DNA of 57,443 bases from DALYJJ01 sp031969915. Lineage in GTDB: Bacteria > Acidobacteriota > Terriglobia > Bryobacterales > Bryobacteraceae. The DNA is taken from the NCBI GenBank assembly GCA_031969915.1, contig DALYJJ010000023.1, forward strand, positions 1 through 57,443, given 5' to 3'. Made by a program: the position numbers and the translations under genes. The stretch's first letter is position 1, and each line of letters opens with the position of its first letter. This document shows, piece by piece, positions 1-7,606 of this stretch. The notes below the pieces were generated by a model. That model saw nothing but the letters and a program-made list of their open reading frames with translations, ran no database searches and was not told the origin of the DNA.

Positions 1-327
1 GACGGGCACCGCGGGGAGGGCAGAGAGTTCCTGAGCACCCCACATATGGAAGCGGCGGCCGGAGGGGGAGACCAGTGTGAGGGCAGCGCCGTCTCGATGA
101 GCGGCGGCGGCGGTGACGCGGTTGAGGCGGACTTCGACGGTTTTCACCGTACCTTCGAGGCCTTCGACCCGGATGGGCGCCAGACGGGGTTGGGAATTGG
201 AGCAGAGGACGGAGGAGCCTGTCTGCTGGCGGCACTCTGCGGAGAGGGCAGCCGGGCTGAGGGCCACGGCGAGGGTGATGAGGACCCCGGACTGGGTGGC
301 GCGAGAGAGGCGGCGAGTCGAGTGCAT
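1..327 (-). CDS. Partial exported protein, P-domain-like start
   Basis: This is the first 109 codons of a gene that runs off the left edge. The ATG at 327 follows a GGAGGG ribosome site with 6 nt spacing, so the start is secure. Residues 1 to about 27 form a signal peptide (basic start, hydrophobic core with LITLAVALSPAALSA). The mature part contains a VEVRLN ... LTLVSPSGR pattern. That resembles the beta-sandwich P/homo-B domain appended to many secreted acidobacterial proteins. The family call is inference because only about 80 mature residues are visible. It is divergent from the winged-helix gene at 467. Confidence 0.6.
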   Translation of the reverse strand, partial: MHSTRRLSRATQSGVLITLAVALSPAALSAECRQQTGSSVLCSNSQPRLAPIRVEGLEGTVKTVEVRLNRVTAAAAHRDGAALTLVSPSGRRFHMWGAQELSALPAVPV

Positions 328-390
328 GATGAACCCTCCAAAGACCAGCCCTGAATACGGCACTTCTGGGGAAACAAACAAGTAACGTGC

Positions 391-419
391 GTATAACCGT
401 GTATCGGTTTCATTTACAA
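391..419 (-). promoter_or_regulatory. Predicted sigma70 promoter of the leftmost gene
   Basis: Read on the minus strand, TTGTAA (419-414) and TTATAC (396-391) are separated by exactly 17 bp. This places the transcript start near 384 and leaves a leader of about 57 nt carrying the GGAGGG site. Confidence 0.5.
395..409. promoter_or_regulatory. Inverted repeat, possible operator
   Basis: AACCG-TGTAT-CGGTT is a perfect 5-bp inverted repeat. It sits across the -10 and spacer of the predicted minus-strand promoter and about 60 bp from the start of a winged-helix regulator gene. An operator role is inference. Confidence 0.3.
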
Positions 420-466
420 TGATTTAAGGTTCCGGTGGCGCGTGGCGGTTGGGGGTATCAGGGCTC

Positions 467-931
467 GTGATACGGTTCGTTACCTACACTTTCGATCCAG
501 GACTGTTGGAACTTTGGCAGGGGGAGAGGCGCGTTCGCCTGGCACCGCAGCCGGCTCGGGTGCTGAAACTGCTGCTTGAGACGCCAGGGCAGTTGGTGAC
601 TCGGGAGAGGCTGCGCGAGGAGCTGTGGCCGGCGGGCACGTTTGTGGAGTTCGACCTGGCGCTGAACGCGGCGGTGAACCGGCTGCGGCGGGTTCTTGGG
701 GACACGAGCCAGGCACCGCGTTTCATTGTGACGGTGCCACGGGTGGGGTACCGGTTCATCTCACCAGTGGAGATCGTGGCGGAGGCGGGAGCGGCGAGCG
801 AGGTTCCCAGCGAGCCTGCGGAAGTGGCGGTGCCGGTGCGGCGTGGCTGGAAAAGGAACTGGGTAGGCTGGCTTCTGACAGCAGCGGTGTTGTTGGGGAT
901 TCTGGCGGCGTTCTACCGCCCAGGAACCTAA
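467..931 (+). CDS. Winged-helix (OmpR/ToxR-type) DNA-binding protein with C-terminal membrane anchor, truncated
   Basis: The 154-residue protein carries an OmpR/PhoB-type winged helix at about residues 5-100. Recognisable elements are RVLKLLLETPGQLVTRE, the ELWP motif, the recognition helix (NAAVNRLRRVLGD) and the wing ending VPRVGYRF. A linker and one membrane helix (about 130-150, WLLTAAVLLGILAAFY) follow, and the protein then stops. Related acidobacterial proteins usually carry a long TPR or WD40 sensor after the helix; that part is missing. The last codons and stop lie inside a remnant of a gltS 3' end (918-966), so truncation by rearrangement is likely. GTG 467 is preferred; a TTG at 449 is also in frame. 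It probably regulates transcription, target unknown. Confidence 0.7.
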   Translation: MIRFVTYTFDPGLLELWQGERRVRLAPQPARVLKLLLETPGQLVTRERLREELWPAGTFVEFDLALNAAVNRLRRVLGDTSQAPRFIVTVPRVGYRFISPVEIVAEAGAASEVPSEPAEVAVPVRRGWKRNWVGWLLTAAVLLGILAAFYRPGT

Positions 932-966
932 GGACGTCGGTGGTGGTGGTGATGATGAGGGCGTTG
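918..966 (-). pseudogene. Remnant of a second gltS 3' end
   Basis: Read on the minus strand, this stretch encodes NALIITTTTDVLRFLG. That is identical in protein to the C-terminus of the intact gltS at 1939-3213. At DNA level the two 49-bp segments (918-966 and 1948-1996) match at about 41 positions, and the differences within those 16 codons are synonymous. It is therefore a diverged gene tail rather than a fresh duplication. Upstream of NAL the frame runs into a stop, so nothing functional is left. It overlaps the 3' end of the winged-helix gene. Confidence 0.6.
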
Positions 967-971
967 CGAGA

Positions 972-1817
972 TCAGCGAGTCACGCCGCTAACCTTTTCGG
1001 CCGTCATTCGAACTACGCGGACCTTTTCGTTCGTCCAGTCGGGCGTGTCGATCACGTCATCGAGCCGAATGAGACGAAACTGCTGAAACGTGCGCCTCAG
1101 CAACGCAGGGTCGAGGTCGACCGGCCGCCGGCCGGGGCTTCCGGCATCCGATGCCAAGCTCTCCACGACGATCAGGCCACCGGGGCGAACCGAGCGATGA
1201 ATGCGGTCCACGTACGCCTGGTCCTCTAACGGAAACGGCACATACGAGAAGAGCACCAAATCCCATTGCGCGATTCCGTAATCGAACGATTTCTCACTTG
1301 TCTGAAAAACCTTGATGGCCACACCCGCCTTCACGGCATTCTTGCGGGCGATCGCCAGGCCGGCATCGGACACATCGAATCCAGTTACGTCCCAGCCTTT
1401 CAGGGCGAGAAATACAGCGTTGCGGCCCTGACCCATGCCGGCATCCAACGCCCGACCCGGTGAACGGCGCTCAATCGCCGTCATCAGCGTAGCGTTCGGT
1501 TGCGTGCGGAAGCCGGGCTTATCGCTCGAATAGATGTTGTTAAAGATGATCTTCCAGCCATCATCGCGGGTCTTCATCAGACGCATGATGACGACGCGCC
1601 GGCGGTCCGTTTCTGCCTTCGACATGCCGGCCGCGACGGCGGTCTGTGCGTAGTCGTCGAGTAGGGCTTTCGGACTGTCTTTCGGCGGCGCAGAACCGAG
1701 CCATTGAAGGAATGTGGACCAGACTTCCTCGTCGGGGGTCTGGGCGGCCAAGCCGGTGCCGAGGCCCAGTGCCAACGCCATCACGAGTACCGCACTTGAG
1801 ATCCCGTGCTTTGGCAT
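972..1817 (-). CDS. Exported SAM-dependent methyltransferase
   Basis: This 281-residue protein starts with a signal peptide (MPKHGISSAVLVMALALG ... AAQ). A helical region follows, then a class I Rossmann methyltransferase domain. Motif I is at about residues 124-137 (LDAGMGQGRNAVFL), followed by GWDVTGFDVS and a post-motif RPGGLIVVES. The glycine-rich loop is intact, so SAM binding is plausible. A secreted SAM enzyme is odd, because SAM is a cytoplasmic cofactor. Substrate unknown. The ATG at 1817 has no ribosome site but a TATACT box 6 nt upstream. The gene lies between the gltS remnant and intact gltS, with convergence toward the winged-helix gene. Confidence 0.75.
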   Translation of the reverse strand: MPKHGISSAVLVMALALGLGTGLAAQTPDEEVWSTFLQWLGSAPPKDSPKALLDDYAQTAVAAGMSKAETDRRRVVIMRLMKTRDDGWKIIFNNIYSSDKPGFRTQPNATLMTAIERRSPGRALDAGMGQGRNAVFLALKGWDVTGFDVSDAGLAIARKNAVKAGVAIKVFQTSEKSFDYGIAQWDLVLFSYVPFPLEDQAYVDRIHRSVRPGGLIVVESLASDAGSPGRRPVDLDPALLRRTFQQFRLIRLDDVIDTPDWTNEKVRVVRMTAEKVSGVTR

Positions 1818-1823
1818 TTCGGG

Positions 1824-1829
1824 AGTATA
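1824..1829 (-). promoter_or_regulatory. -10 box TATACT, 6 nt before the start codon
   Basis: TATACT on the minus strand ends 6 nt before ATG 1817. The transcript would begin at or beside the start codon, giving a leaderless mRNA. Confidence 0.5.
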
Positions 1830-1938
1830 GCAGCGCTCGCGCGGCTTTGAGCGCAAACAGCTCAGCCCCGTTCCCGCTCAGCAGCTCCTTATGCAGTTCT
1901 CCGCGCGGGACGGCATCGACATCAAGAACGGTGACGAG

Positions 1939-3213
1939 TCAGCGCAAGCCCAGGAAGCGGAGCACATCCGTGGTCGTGGTGATGATCAGGGCGTTGGTGA
2001 AGTCGATGAGGAACGCGCCCACCAGGGGCACGACGATGAAGGCGCGGGGGGCGGGGCCGTACTTCTGGGTCAGGACGTCCATGCACGCCATGGCGTTCGC
2101 CGTGGTGCCGAGCATGAAGCCGCAGAAGCCGCCGGCCATCACCGCCGATTCGTAGTCCCGGCCCATCAAACGGTAGGCGAGGAGCACACACATCAGCCAC
2201 ACCAGCGCCACCTGCGCGAGCAGGAGCGCGAACAACGGGAGGGCCAGGTGGGCCAGCTCCCAGAGGCGCAGCGTCAACAGCGCCATCACGATGAAGATGT
2301 ACAGCGAGATGTTGCCCACCGCGTCCACCAGGTGTTGCTGGATTCTGAGCACGCGGAACCGGTCGTCGAGATTTCGGATCACGGCGGCGGCGATCATGGC
2401 GCCGACGTAAGAGGGAAGGGTCAGCCCGGCGTTCTGGAACAGGGAACTGACGATGGTGCCGAAGCCCATGGCAATGGCGATGGCGATCACGTTGTTGAGC
2501 AGCGCGCTGTGCTCGGATTCGCTTTCGTCGGCGAGCGGGGTGGGAGGCGCCGGGGCGAGTTTCGGTTCGCCCGCGTAGGCGATGGCTTCGGCGGGCGCGA
2601 ATTTGTCCTGGGGCGCACTCTTCGCCACCGGCTTCAAATTGTGCCGGCGAATGATGGAGCCGCCGATGAAGCCCCCCAGCAGGCCGCCCGCGGTGATGCC
2701 GAACATGGCGGAGGCGACGCCGAGGGTGGTGGCGCCGGCGACCCCCATCTTCTCGAACGTCGCCCCGAAGGCGAGGGCGGTGGCGGGCCCGCCGGTAAGG
2801 GCCACCGAGCCGGAGACAACCCCCAGCAGGGGATCGAGCGAGAAGGCTTTGGCGAGGGCGATGCCGACCAGGTTCTGAAGAATGGCCCCGACGCTGGCGA
2901 TGCCGAAGAAGAAGAGGACCTGCGGGCCGCCCGCTTTAATGAGCCGGAGGCTGGCGCTCATGCCGATGGTGGTAAAGAAAGTGACCATCAGGATGTCGCG
3001 CAGCACCAGGTCCATGTCCAGGTTCAGGTAGCGGTCGCGGAGAATGAGGGCGAGCACCGCGTAGACCAGGCCGCCGCAGATGGAGGCGGGGATGTTCAGG
3101 CGGTCGAGGACGGGCAGCCGCTTCTTGAGCCACACGCCCATCACGACCCCGAAGCAGGAGAGCGCGACGACCTGCACGGCGTTGAGCTTCAGCGTGAGGA
3201 CACCGGGGTTCAC
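1939..3213 (-). CDS. gltS: Sodium/glutamate symporter family protein
   Basis: Integral inner-membrane protein of 424 residues, two halves of hydrophobic helices joined by a charged, proline-rich cytoplasmic loop (around KPVAKSAPQ to ADESESEHS). Family signatures include the DILMVTFFTTIGM stretch and the LTGGPATA re-entrant loop, with a matching stretch in the second half. It is expected to import glutamate or a related dicarboxylate with sodium. GTG 3213 overlaps the ubiD stop as GTGA, so the two genes are translationally coupled. Longer upstream starts would invade ubiD. The C-terminus NALIITTTTDVLRFLGLR has a diverged copy at 918-966. Confidence 0.88.
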   Translation of the reverse strand: MNPGVLTLKLNAVQVVALSCFGVVMGVWLKKRLPVLDRLNIPASICGGLVYAVLALILRDRYLNLDMDLVLRDILMVTFFTTIGMSASLRLIKAGGPQVLFFFGIASVGAILQNLVGIALAKAFSLDPLLGVVSGSVALTGGPATALAFGATFEKMGVAGATTLGVASAMFGITAGGLLGGFIGGSIIRRHNLKPVAKSAPQDKFAPAEAIAYAGEPKLAPAPPTPLADESESEHSALLNNVIAIAIAMGFGTIVSSLFQNAGLTLPSYVGAMIAAAVIRNLDDRFRVLRIQQHLVDAVGNISLYIFIVMALLTLRLWELAHLALPLFALLLAQVALVWLMCVLLAYRLMGRDYESAVMAGGFCGFMLGTTANAMACMDVLTQKYGPAPRAFIVVPLVGAFLIDFTNALIITTTTDVLRFLGLR

Positions 3214-4658
3214 AGGCCGGCCTGCTTCCAGAGTTCGTCCACGCGCCGCTGGACTTCGGGCGACATGCGGATGACATCGGGCCAGGGCCGGGTGAAGCCT
3301 TCCTGGGGCCACTTACGAGTGGCATCGACGCCCATCTTCGATCCGTAATTTGCCAGGCGGCTGGCATGATCGAGCGAATCGATGGGTCCCATGACGAACT
3401 GGATGTCCCGTTCCGGATCGATATTGTTGAGGGCCTTCCAGGCCACTTCGCTTACGTTTTGCACGTCCACGTCCTCGTCCACCACCACGATGCACTTACT
3501 GAACATGGCCTGCCCCAGACCCCAAATGGCGTGCATGACTTTGCGCGCGTGGCCCGGGTAGGACTTCCGGATCGAGACGAGGATCAGGTTATGAAAGATG
3601 CCTTCGGCCGGCATGCAGATGTCGCGCACTTCCGGGAGTTGCAGCCGCATGAGCGGCAGGAAGATGCGCTCGATCGCTTTGCCCATGTAGAAATCCTCCA
3701 TGGGCGGCGGCCCGACGATCGTGGTCGCGTAGACGGGGTCCTTGCGGTGCGTGACGCAGGTGACGTGGAAGACGGGATACTCGTCTTCGAGCGAATAGAA
3801 TCCCGTATGATCGCCGAACGGGCCCTCGGTGCGCAACTCGCCCAGTTCGACGTACCCTTCGAGGACGATCTCCGAGTGCGCGGGCACCTCCAGATCCACC
3901 GTTTCGCACTTCACCATCTCGACGGGTTTTGACCGCAGGAACCCGGCGATCATCATTTCGTCGATGTCCGGCGGCAGGGGGAGAATCGCGGAGTACATGC
4001 TGGCCGGGTCGGCGCCGATGGCCACGGCCACGTCCATGCGCTTGCGCTCGCCTTGCCGGAGCATCCGGCGGTAATGCTCGGCGCCCTGTTTGTGGGTTTG
4101 CCAGTGCATGCCCGTGGTTTGGCCGTCGAAAACCTGCATGCGGTACATGCCGCAGTTCCGCTTGCCGGTGTCCGGGTTGCGCGAGAAGACCATCGGAAGG
4201 GTGATAAACCGGCCGCCGTCCTGCGGCCAGCAGTGGAGCACGGGGAACTCAGAGAGCGAAAACCCGTCCTTCCGGATCACCTCCTTGCAAGGCCCGCCGG
4301 ATACGATCTTCGGGAAGAACGCACCCATCTCGGCCAGCTTCGGAAGCATCTTCAGCTTTCCGATCAGGCCCTCGGGCATCCGCATCTCCAGGAATTCGGA
4401 GATGCGCGCCGCCACCTCGTCCACCCGCTCCACTTCGAGGGCGATCTGCATCCGCTTCATGCTGGCGAACGCATTGATGAGCACCGGCACCGCGCTCCCC
4501 TTCGGCTTCTCAAACAACAAAGCGGGGCCGTCCTGTTTCACCGCCCGGTCGGCGAACTCGGTGATCTCGAGGTAGGGATCCACTTCGAACGGGATGCGCT
4601 TCAGTTCCCCTTGCTTTTCCAGGGCGCGGATGAAGTCTCGCAGGTCGGTATAAGGCAT
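3210..4658 (-). CDS. ubiD: UbiD family decarboxylase
   Basis: A 482-residue UbiD-type (de)carboxylase. These enzymes use prenylated FMN to remove carboxyl groups from aromatic or alpha,beta-unsaturated acids, for example 4-hydroxy-3-polyprenylbenzoate in ubiquinone synthesis. Seen here: MPYTDLRDFIRALE at the start, CGMYRMQVFDG, HWQTHKQGAEHY and EGPFGDHTGFYS, which contribute to the cofactor and metal site, at normal family length. No ubiX is nearby. The ATG at 4658 is preferred: a further in-frame ATG at 4676 overlaps a CATAAT box shared with the divergent fabG promoter. The next gene, gltS, overlaps by 4 nt. Whether it acts in quinone synthesis or aromatic catabolism is not decided by context. 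Confidence 0.88.
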   Translation of the reverse strand: MPYTDLRDFIRALEKQGELKRIPFEVDPYLEITEFADRAVKQDGPALLFEKPKGSAVPVLINAFASMKRMQIALEVERVDEVAARISEFLEMRMPEGLIGKLKMLPKLAEMGAFFPKIVSGGPCKEVIRKDGFSLSEFPVLHCWPQDGGRFITLPMVFSRNPDTGKRNCGMYRMQVFDGQTTGMHWQTHKQGAEHYRRMLRQGERKRMDVAVAIGADPASMYSAILPLPPDIDEMMIAGFLRSKPVEMVKCETVDLEVPAHSEIVLEGYVELGELRTEGPFGDHTGFYSLEDEYPVFHVTCVTHRKDPVYATTIVGPPPMEDFYMGKAIERIFLPLMRLQLPEVRDICMPAEGIFHNLILVSIRKSYPGHARKVMHAIWGLGQAMFSKCIVVVDEDVDVQNVSEVAWKALNNIDPERDIQFVMGPIDSLDHASRLANYGSKMGVDATRKWPQEGFTRPWPDVIRMSPEVQRRVDELWKQAGL

Positions 4659-4674
4659 GTGTCGGGAGAACTTC

Positions 4675-4682
4675 ATTATGAT
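4675..4682. promoter_or_regulatory. Overlapping divergent -10 boxes between ubiD and fabG
   Basis: The sequence ATTATGAT contains TATGAT on the plus strand (4677-4682), 6 nt before the fabG GTG at 4689. It also contains CATAAT on the minus strand (4680-4675), facing ubiD. One AT-rich patch therefore appears to serve two opposite transcripts. Confidence 0.45.
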
Positions 4683-4688
4683 TGATCT

Positions 4689-5423
4689 GTGAATCGAACC
4701 GCTTTCGTAACCGGGGCCAGCCGGGGCATCGGACGCGCCTGCGCGATCGCGCTGGCAAGGGCTGGATACCGCGTCGCGCTTGGCGCGCGCACGGTGGAGA
4801 AACTAGAAGAGGCGGCGGAGGAGATTCGCGCAGCGGGCGGCGAGGCGTTCACGGCCGCGCTCGACATGACCTCGCCGGCCTCCATCGCCGAGGCGTTCGC
4901 GCGGACTGCCAAGGAGTTCGGCCGGGTGGAAATCCTGGTGAACAATGCCGCGATCACCAAGGACGGGCTCGCGGTGCGAATGAAGCGCGACGACTGGCAG
5001 TCCGTGGTGGACACCAACCTGACTGGCGCCTTCCTGGCGATCCAGGCGGTGTTACCCGGCATGATGAGGGAGCGCTGGGGCCGGATTATCAACATCACGA
5101 GCGTGGTGGCGCACGTGGGCAATGCGGGGCAAGCCAACTACGTCGCGGCGAAGGCGGGGCTGATCGGCCTGACGAAGGCCCTGGCGCAGGAGATGGCCAG
5201 CCGGTTCATCACGGTGAACGCGGTGGCCCCCGGCTTCATCTCCACGGACATGACGGCGGGACTGCCCGAGGCGGTGAAGCAGGGCATGCTCGACTCGATC
5301 CCGTTAAAGCGTTTCGGCGCCCCGGAGGACGTTGCCGCGGCGGTCCGGTTTCTGGCCAGCGAGGAAGCAGCCTACATTACCGGGCACGTATTGGACGTGA
5401 ACGGCGGAATGGCGATGCGGTAA
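4689..5423 (+). CDS. fabG: 3-oxoacyl-ACP reductase / SDR
   Basis: A 244-residue classical short-chain dehydrogenase/reductase. It has the NADP-binding TGASRGIG at 8-15, NNAA at 85-88, N110, and the catalytic S138, Y151 and K155 (YVAAK). The C-terminal half has NAVAPGFISTDMT and ends in the typical GHVLDVNGG region. Similarity points to the FabG step of fatty acid synthesis, reducing 3-oxoacyl-ACP with NADPH. Without other fab genes nearby, another carbonyl substrate is possible. The GTG start at 4689 has no ribosome site and lies 6 nt after a TATGAT box, so the message may be leaderless. It converges on cpaE. Confidence 0.88.
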   Translation: MNRTAFVTGASRGIGRACAIALARAGYRVALGARTVEKLEEAAEEIRAAGGEAFTAALDMTSPASIAEAFARTAKEFGRVEILVNNAAITKDGLAVRMKRDDWQSVVDTNLTGAFLAIQAVLPGMMRERWGRIINITSVVAHVGNAGQANYVAAKAGLIGLTKALAQEMASRFITVNAVAPGFISTDMTAGLPEAVKQGMLDSIPLKRFGAPEDVAAAVRFLASEEAAYITGHVLDVNGGMAMR

Positions 5424-5440
5424 TCCTCCCGCACCGGCCC

Positions 5441-6646
5441 TTACGTCATGCTTTTCTTCGGTTCGAAGAAGCTCTGGCGGCCCGGAATGAGCGAGAAGTA
5501 CTCGATGAACTTTTTGCGTCCATCCGAGGCCGGAGCCTTGCGCTCGAGCATCTGGAGCGACATGGCGGTGATCTGCTTGCCCAACTCCGCCGCCGGGTCG
5601 ACAAAGCGGCCGGCCGAGAGCGCCCGGTGGACACCCTGATAGTCGTTGGTCAGAACTGAGGTCACGGGCGCGCCGACCAGTTCCTGCACTTCCGCCACGG
5701 TCAGGCCGGATCGCTTATTGACGCGGTTGTAGACCACTTCCACGCGGCCGTCGAGCTGCACGGTCTTCAGGAAGGTCAGCCGTTCCCGCGCCAGATGCAA
5801 GGCGTTGATCTCGCCGGTGGTGACCAGGAAAATGCGTTTGGATTCGTGCATCAGTTCGAGCGAGAACTTCTCCATGTTCCCGGACAGGTCCACGCAGATC
5901 GACCGGTAGTGACGCCGGGCGAACTCAACCAGGTGGCGAAGCTGGGTGGGCTCGATGCGGAAGTCCGGGTTCATGCTCCCGGAGTGGAGCACGTCCATCT
6001 GCCCGATGCTGGTGACCAGTTGCGGCCACAGGTTCTCATCCATCTGCAGGGCGCACTGGGCAGCGTCTACGATGCAGTGCGGGTTGGTGAGCTTGAGCAT
6101 GAACCTGGTGATCCCGCTGTTCAGGTCCATATCCATCATGAGCACGCGCATGTCGGCGAGGCGCGAAATCGCCGCCGCCACATTGACCGCCACGGTGGTG
6201 GTTCCCACACCGGGCTTGGAGGGCAGGAAGGTGAAGAGCTGATCGGTGGACAACGGCGCCGCCGGTCTCTGGGCCAGCACTTCGGCGATCCGCTCGAGCG
6301 CCTGGCTGACGAACGGGATCTGGAAGGGCGCGTGCAGGAACTCGCGAATACCGGTTCGCATGATCTCCAGCAGCACGGCAGCTTCGCAACTCCGCCCGAA
6401 GGCGACGATCTGAACGCCCGGAATGATCTCGTTGATCGGGGGCGTCAGCGCCTGCACCTCAGACAGCGTCTGCGCGTTGAGGAAAATCACTTGGGGCGCT
6501 GTGGTCCGCAGCATCCGCACCAGTTCTGGCAGCGCCGGATAGTGGTCCAGGCGACGCGCCAGCATCACCTGGTTGGTTTCTTGCAAGGCGACTTCCAGCT
6601 CCTGACCAAGTTCCCGGTCCGGGCTGATCATGACCCCTCTGAACAT
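5441..6646 (-). CDS. cpaE: CpaE-like pilus-assembly MinD/ParA ATPase
   Basis: A 401-residue protein. The N-terminal receiver-like domain (1 to about 125) lacks an obvious phosphorylatable aspartate site. A MinD/ParA-type P-loop domain follows, with the altered Walker A SKPGVGTTT at 143-151 and DMDLNSG as the Walker A' region. The usual lysine of GKT is replaced by threonine, as is common in CpaE proteins. CpaE localises tight-adherence (Tad/Cpa) pilus machinery at the inner membrane. No other tad genes are in this window, so it is an orphan here. The ATG at 6646 has a GGAGGA purine tract about 10 nt upstream. Confidence 0.8.
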   Translation of the reverse strand: MFRGVMISPDRELGQELEVALQETNQVMLARRLDHYPALPELVRMLRTTAPQVIFLNAQTLSEVQALTPPINEIIPGVQIVAFGRSCEAAVLLEIMRTGIREFLHAPFQIPFVSQALERIAEVLAQRPAAPLSTDQLFTFLPSKPGVGTTTVAVNVAAAISRLADMRVLMMDMDLNSGITRFMLKLTNPHCIVDAAQCALQMDENLWPQLVTSIGQMDVLHSGSMNPDFRIEPTQLRHLVEFARRHYRSICVDLSGNMEKFSLELMHESKRIFLVTTGEINALHLARERLTFLKTVQLDGRVEVVYNRVNKRSGLTVAEVQELVGAPVTSVLTNDYQGVHRALSAGRFVDPAAELGKQITAMSLQMLERKAPASDGRKKFIEYFSLIPGRQSFFEPKKSMT

Positions 6647-6788
6647 GGTTCTCTCGTCCTCCGCCGCTGAGGATCCCGGTTTTGCCCGCCGGTCCGATCC
6701 TCCGGAACAGTGCTCTCCCTTCTCTAATCGGACGCTTTGCGGATTCGAGAATGGAAGTTCTTGCTTAGAGCCGCCTCGGGCGAAGACC

Positions 6789-7580
6789 TTAGCTCTGCTC
6801 AGGGATCGTGATCCGCCCTTCCAGGTACGGCATCGCAGTCCCCTTCAGAATGACGCGGTCCCCGCGCCATTCGCAGTGCAGCTCGCCGCCCCGGCTGGAG
6901 ACCTGGCGCGCGAACATCCGCTGCTTGCCCAGCCGGCCGCCCCAGAACGGCACGAGCGAGGCGTGGGCCGATCCGGTCACCGGATCCTCGGGCACGCCCT
7001 TGGCGGGGGCGAAGAAGCGGGAAACGAAGTCGGAGTCGCGCCCGGGAGCGGTGGCGATGACGGCAAAGCGATCGATCGCGGCGAGCTTGGCCATATCGGG
7101 CGCCAGGGCGCGCACCGCCTCCTCGCTATCGTAAAGGGCCACGTAGTCGCGGGAGCCGAACAGCGCCGACGGGGCGGCTCCCATGGCCTCGTCCAGCGCC
7201 GGGCTGGGGGCGCACGCGGTGGGCATGCGGGCGGGCAGGTCGAGCGAGAGCAGATCGCCGTCGCGCTCCACGATCAGTTCGCCGGAACGTGTATCGAAGG
7301 CGACGCGCCGCCACTCGGGTTCCAGGTGCCGGAAGACGATGTAGGCCGAGGCGAGGGTAGCGTGCCCGCAGAGGTCCACTTCGACGGTGGGCGTCATCCA
7401 GCGCAGGTGGTAGCGGTCACCGGTGCGGACGAAGAAGGCGGTTTCGGAGAGATTGTTCTCGGCCGCGATGGCCTGCAGCGTCGCGTCCGGCAGCCAACGG
7501 TCCAGGGGGACGACGGCGGCGGGATTCCCGCCGAAGAGCCGGGAGGTAAACGCGTCGACCTGGTAGATGGGAAGCATCAT
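6789..7580 (-). CDS. PhzF family isomerase/epimerase
   Basis: A 263-residue PhzF-fold protein. The diaminopimelate-epimerase-like two-domain fold is indicated by YQVDAFTSRLFGGNPAAVV at the start, catalytic Glu46 in NLSETAFF, DLCGHATLASA and EDPVTGSAHASL. Members isomerise small carboxylic acids; PhzF of phenazine synthesis is the reference, but no phenazine genes are present. Substrate unknown. The ATG at 7580 has a TACACT box 8 nt upstream and no ribosome site. It is divergent from the efflux operon at 26 bp spacing. An apparent longer reading frame in the 5' direction is only antisense of the TolC gene. Confidence 0.85.
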   Translation of the reverse strand: MMLPIYQVDAFTSRLFGGNPAAVVPLDRWLPDATLQAIAAENNLSETAFFVRTGDRYHLRWMTPTVEVDLCGHATLASAYIVFRHLEPEWRRVAFDTRSGELIVERDGDLLSLDLPARMPTACAPSPALDEAMGAAPSALFGSRDYVALYDSEEAVRALAPDMAKLAAIDRFAVIATAPGRDSDFVSRFFAPAKGVPEDPVTGSAHASLVPFWGGRLGKQRMFARQVSSRGGELHCEWRGDRVILKGTAMPYLEGRITIPEQS

Positions 7581-7588
7581 GGCAAGAC

Positions 7589-7594
7589 AGTGTA
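7589..7594 (-). promoter_or_regulatory. -10 box TACACT, 8 nt before the start codon
   Basis: TACACT on the minus strand lies 8 nt before ATG 7580. It fits a leaderless or near-leaderless start and sits inside the 26-bp divergent gap. Confidence 0.4.
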
Positions 7595-7606
7595 GCGCGT
7601 GGTAGG

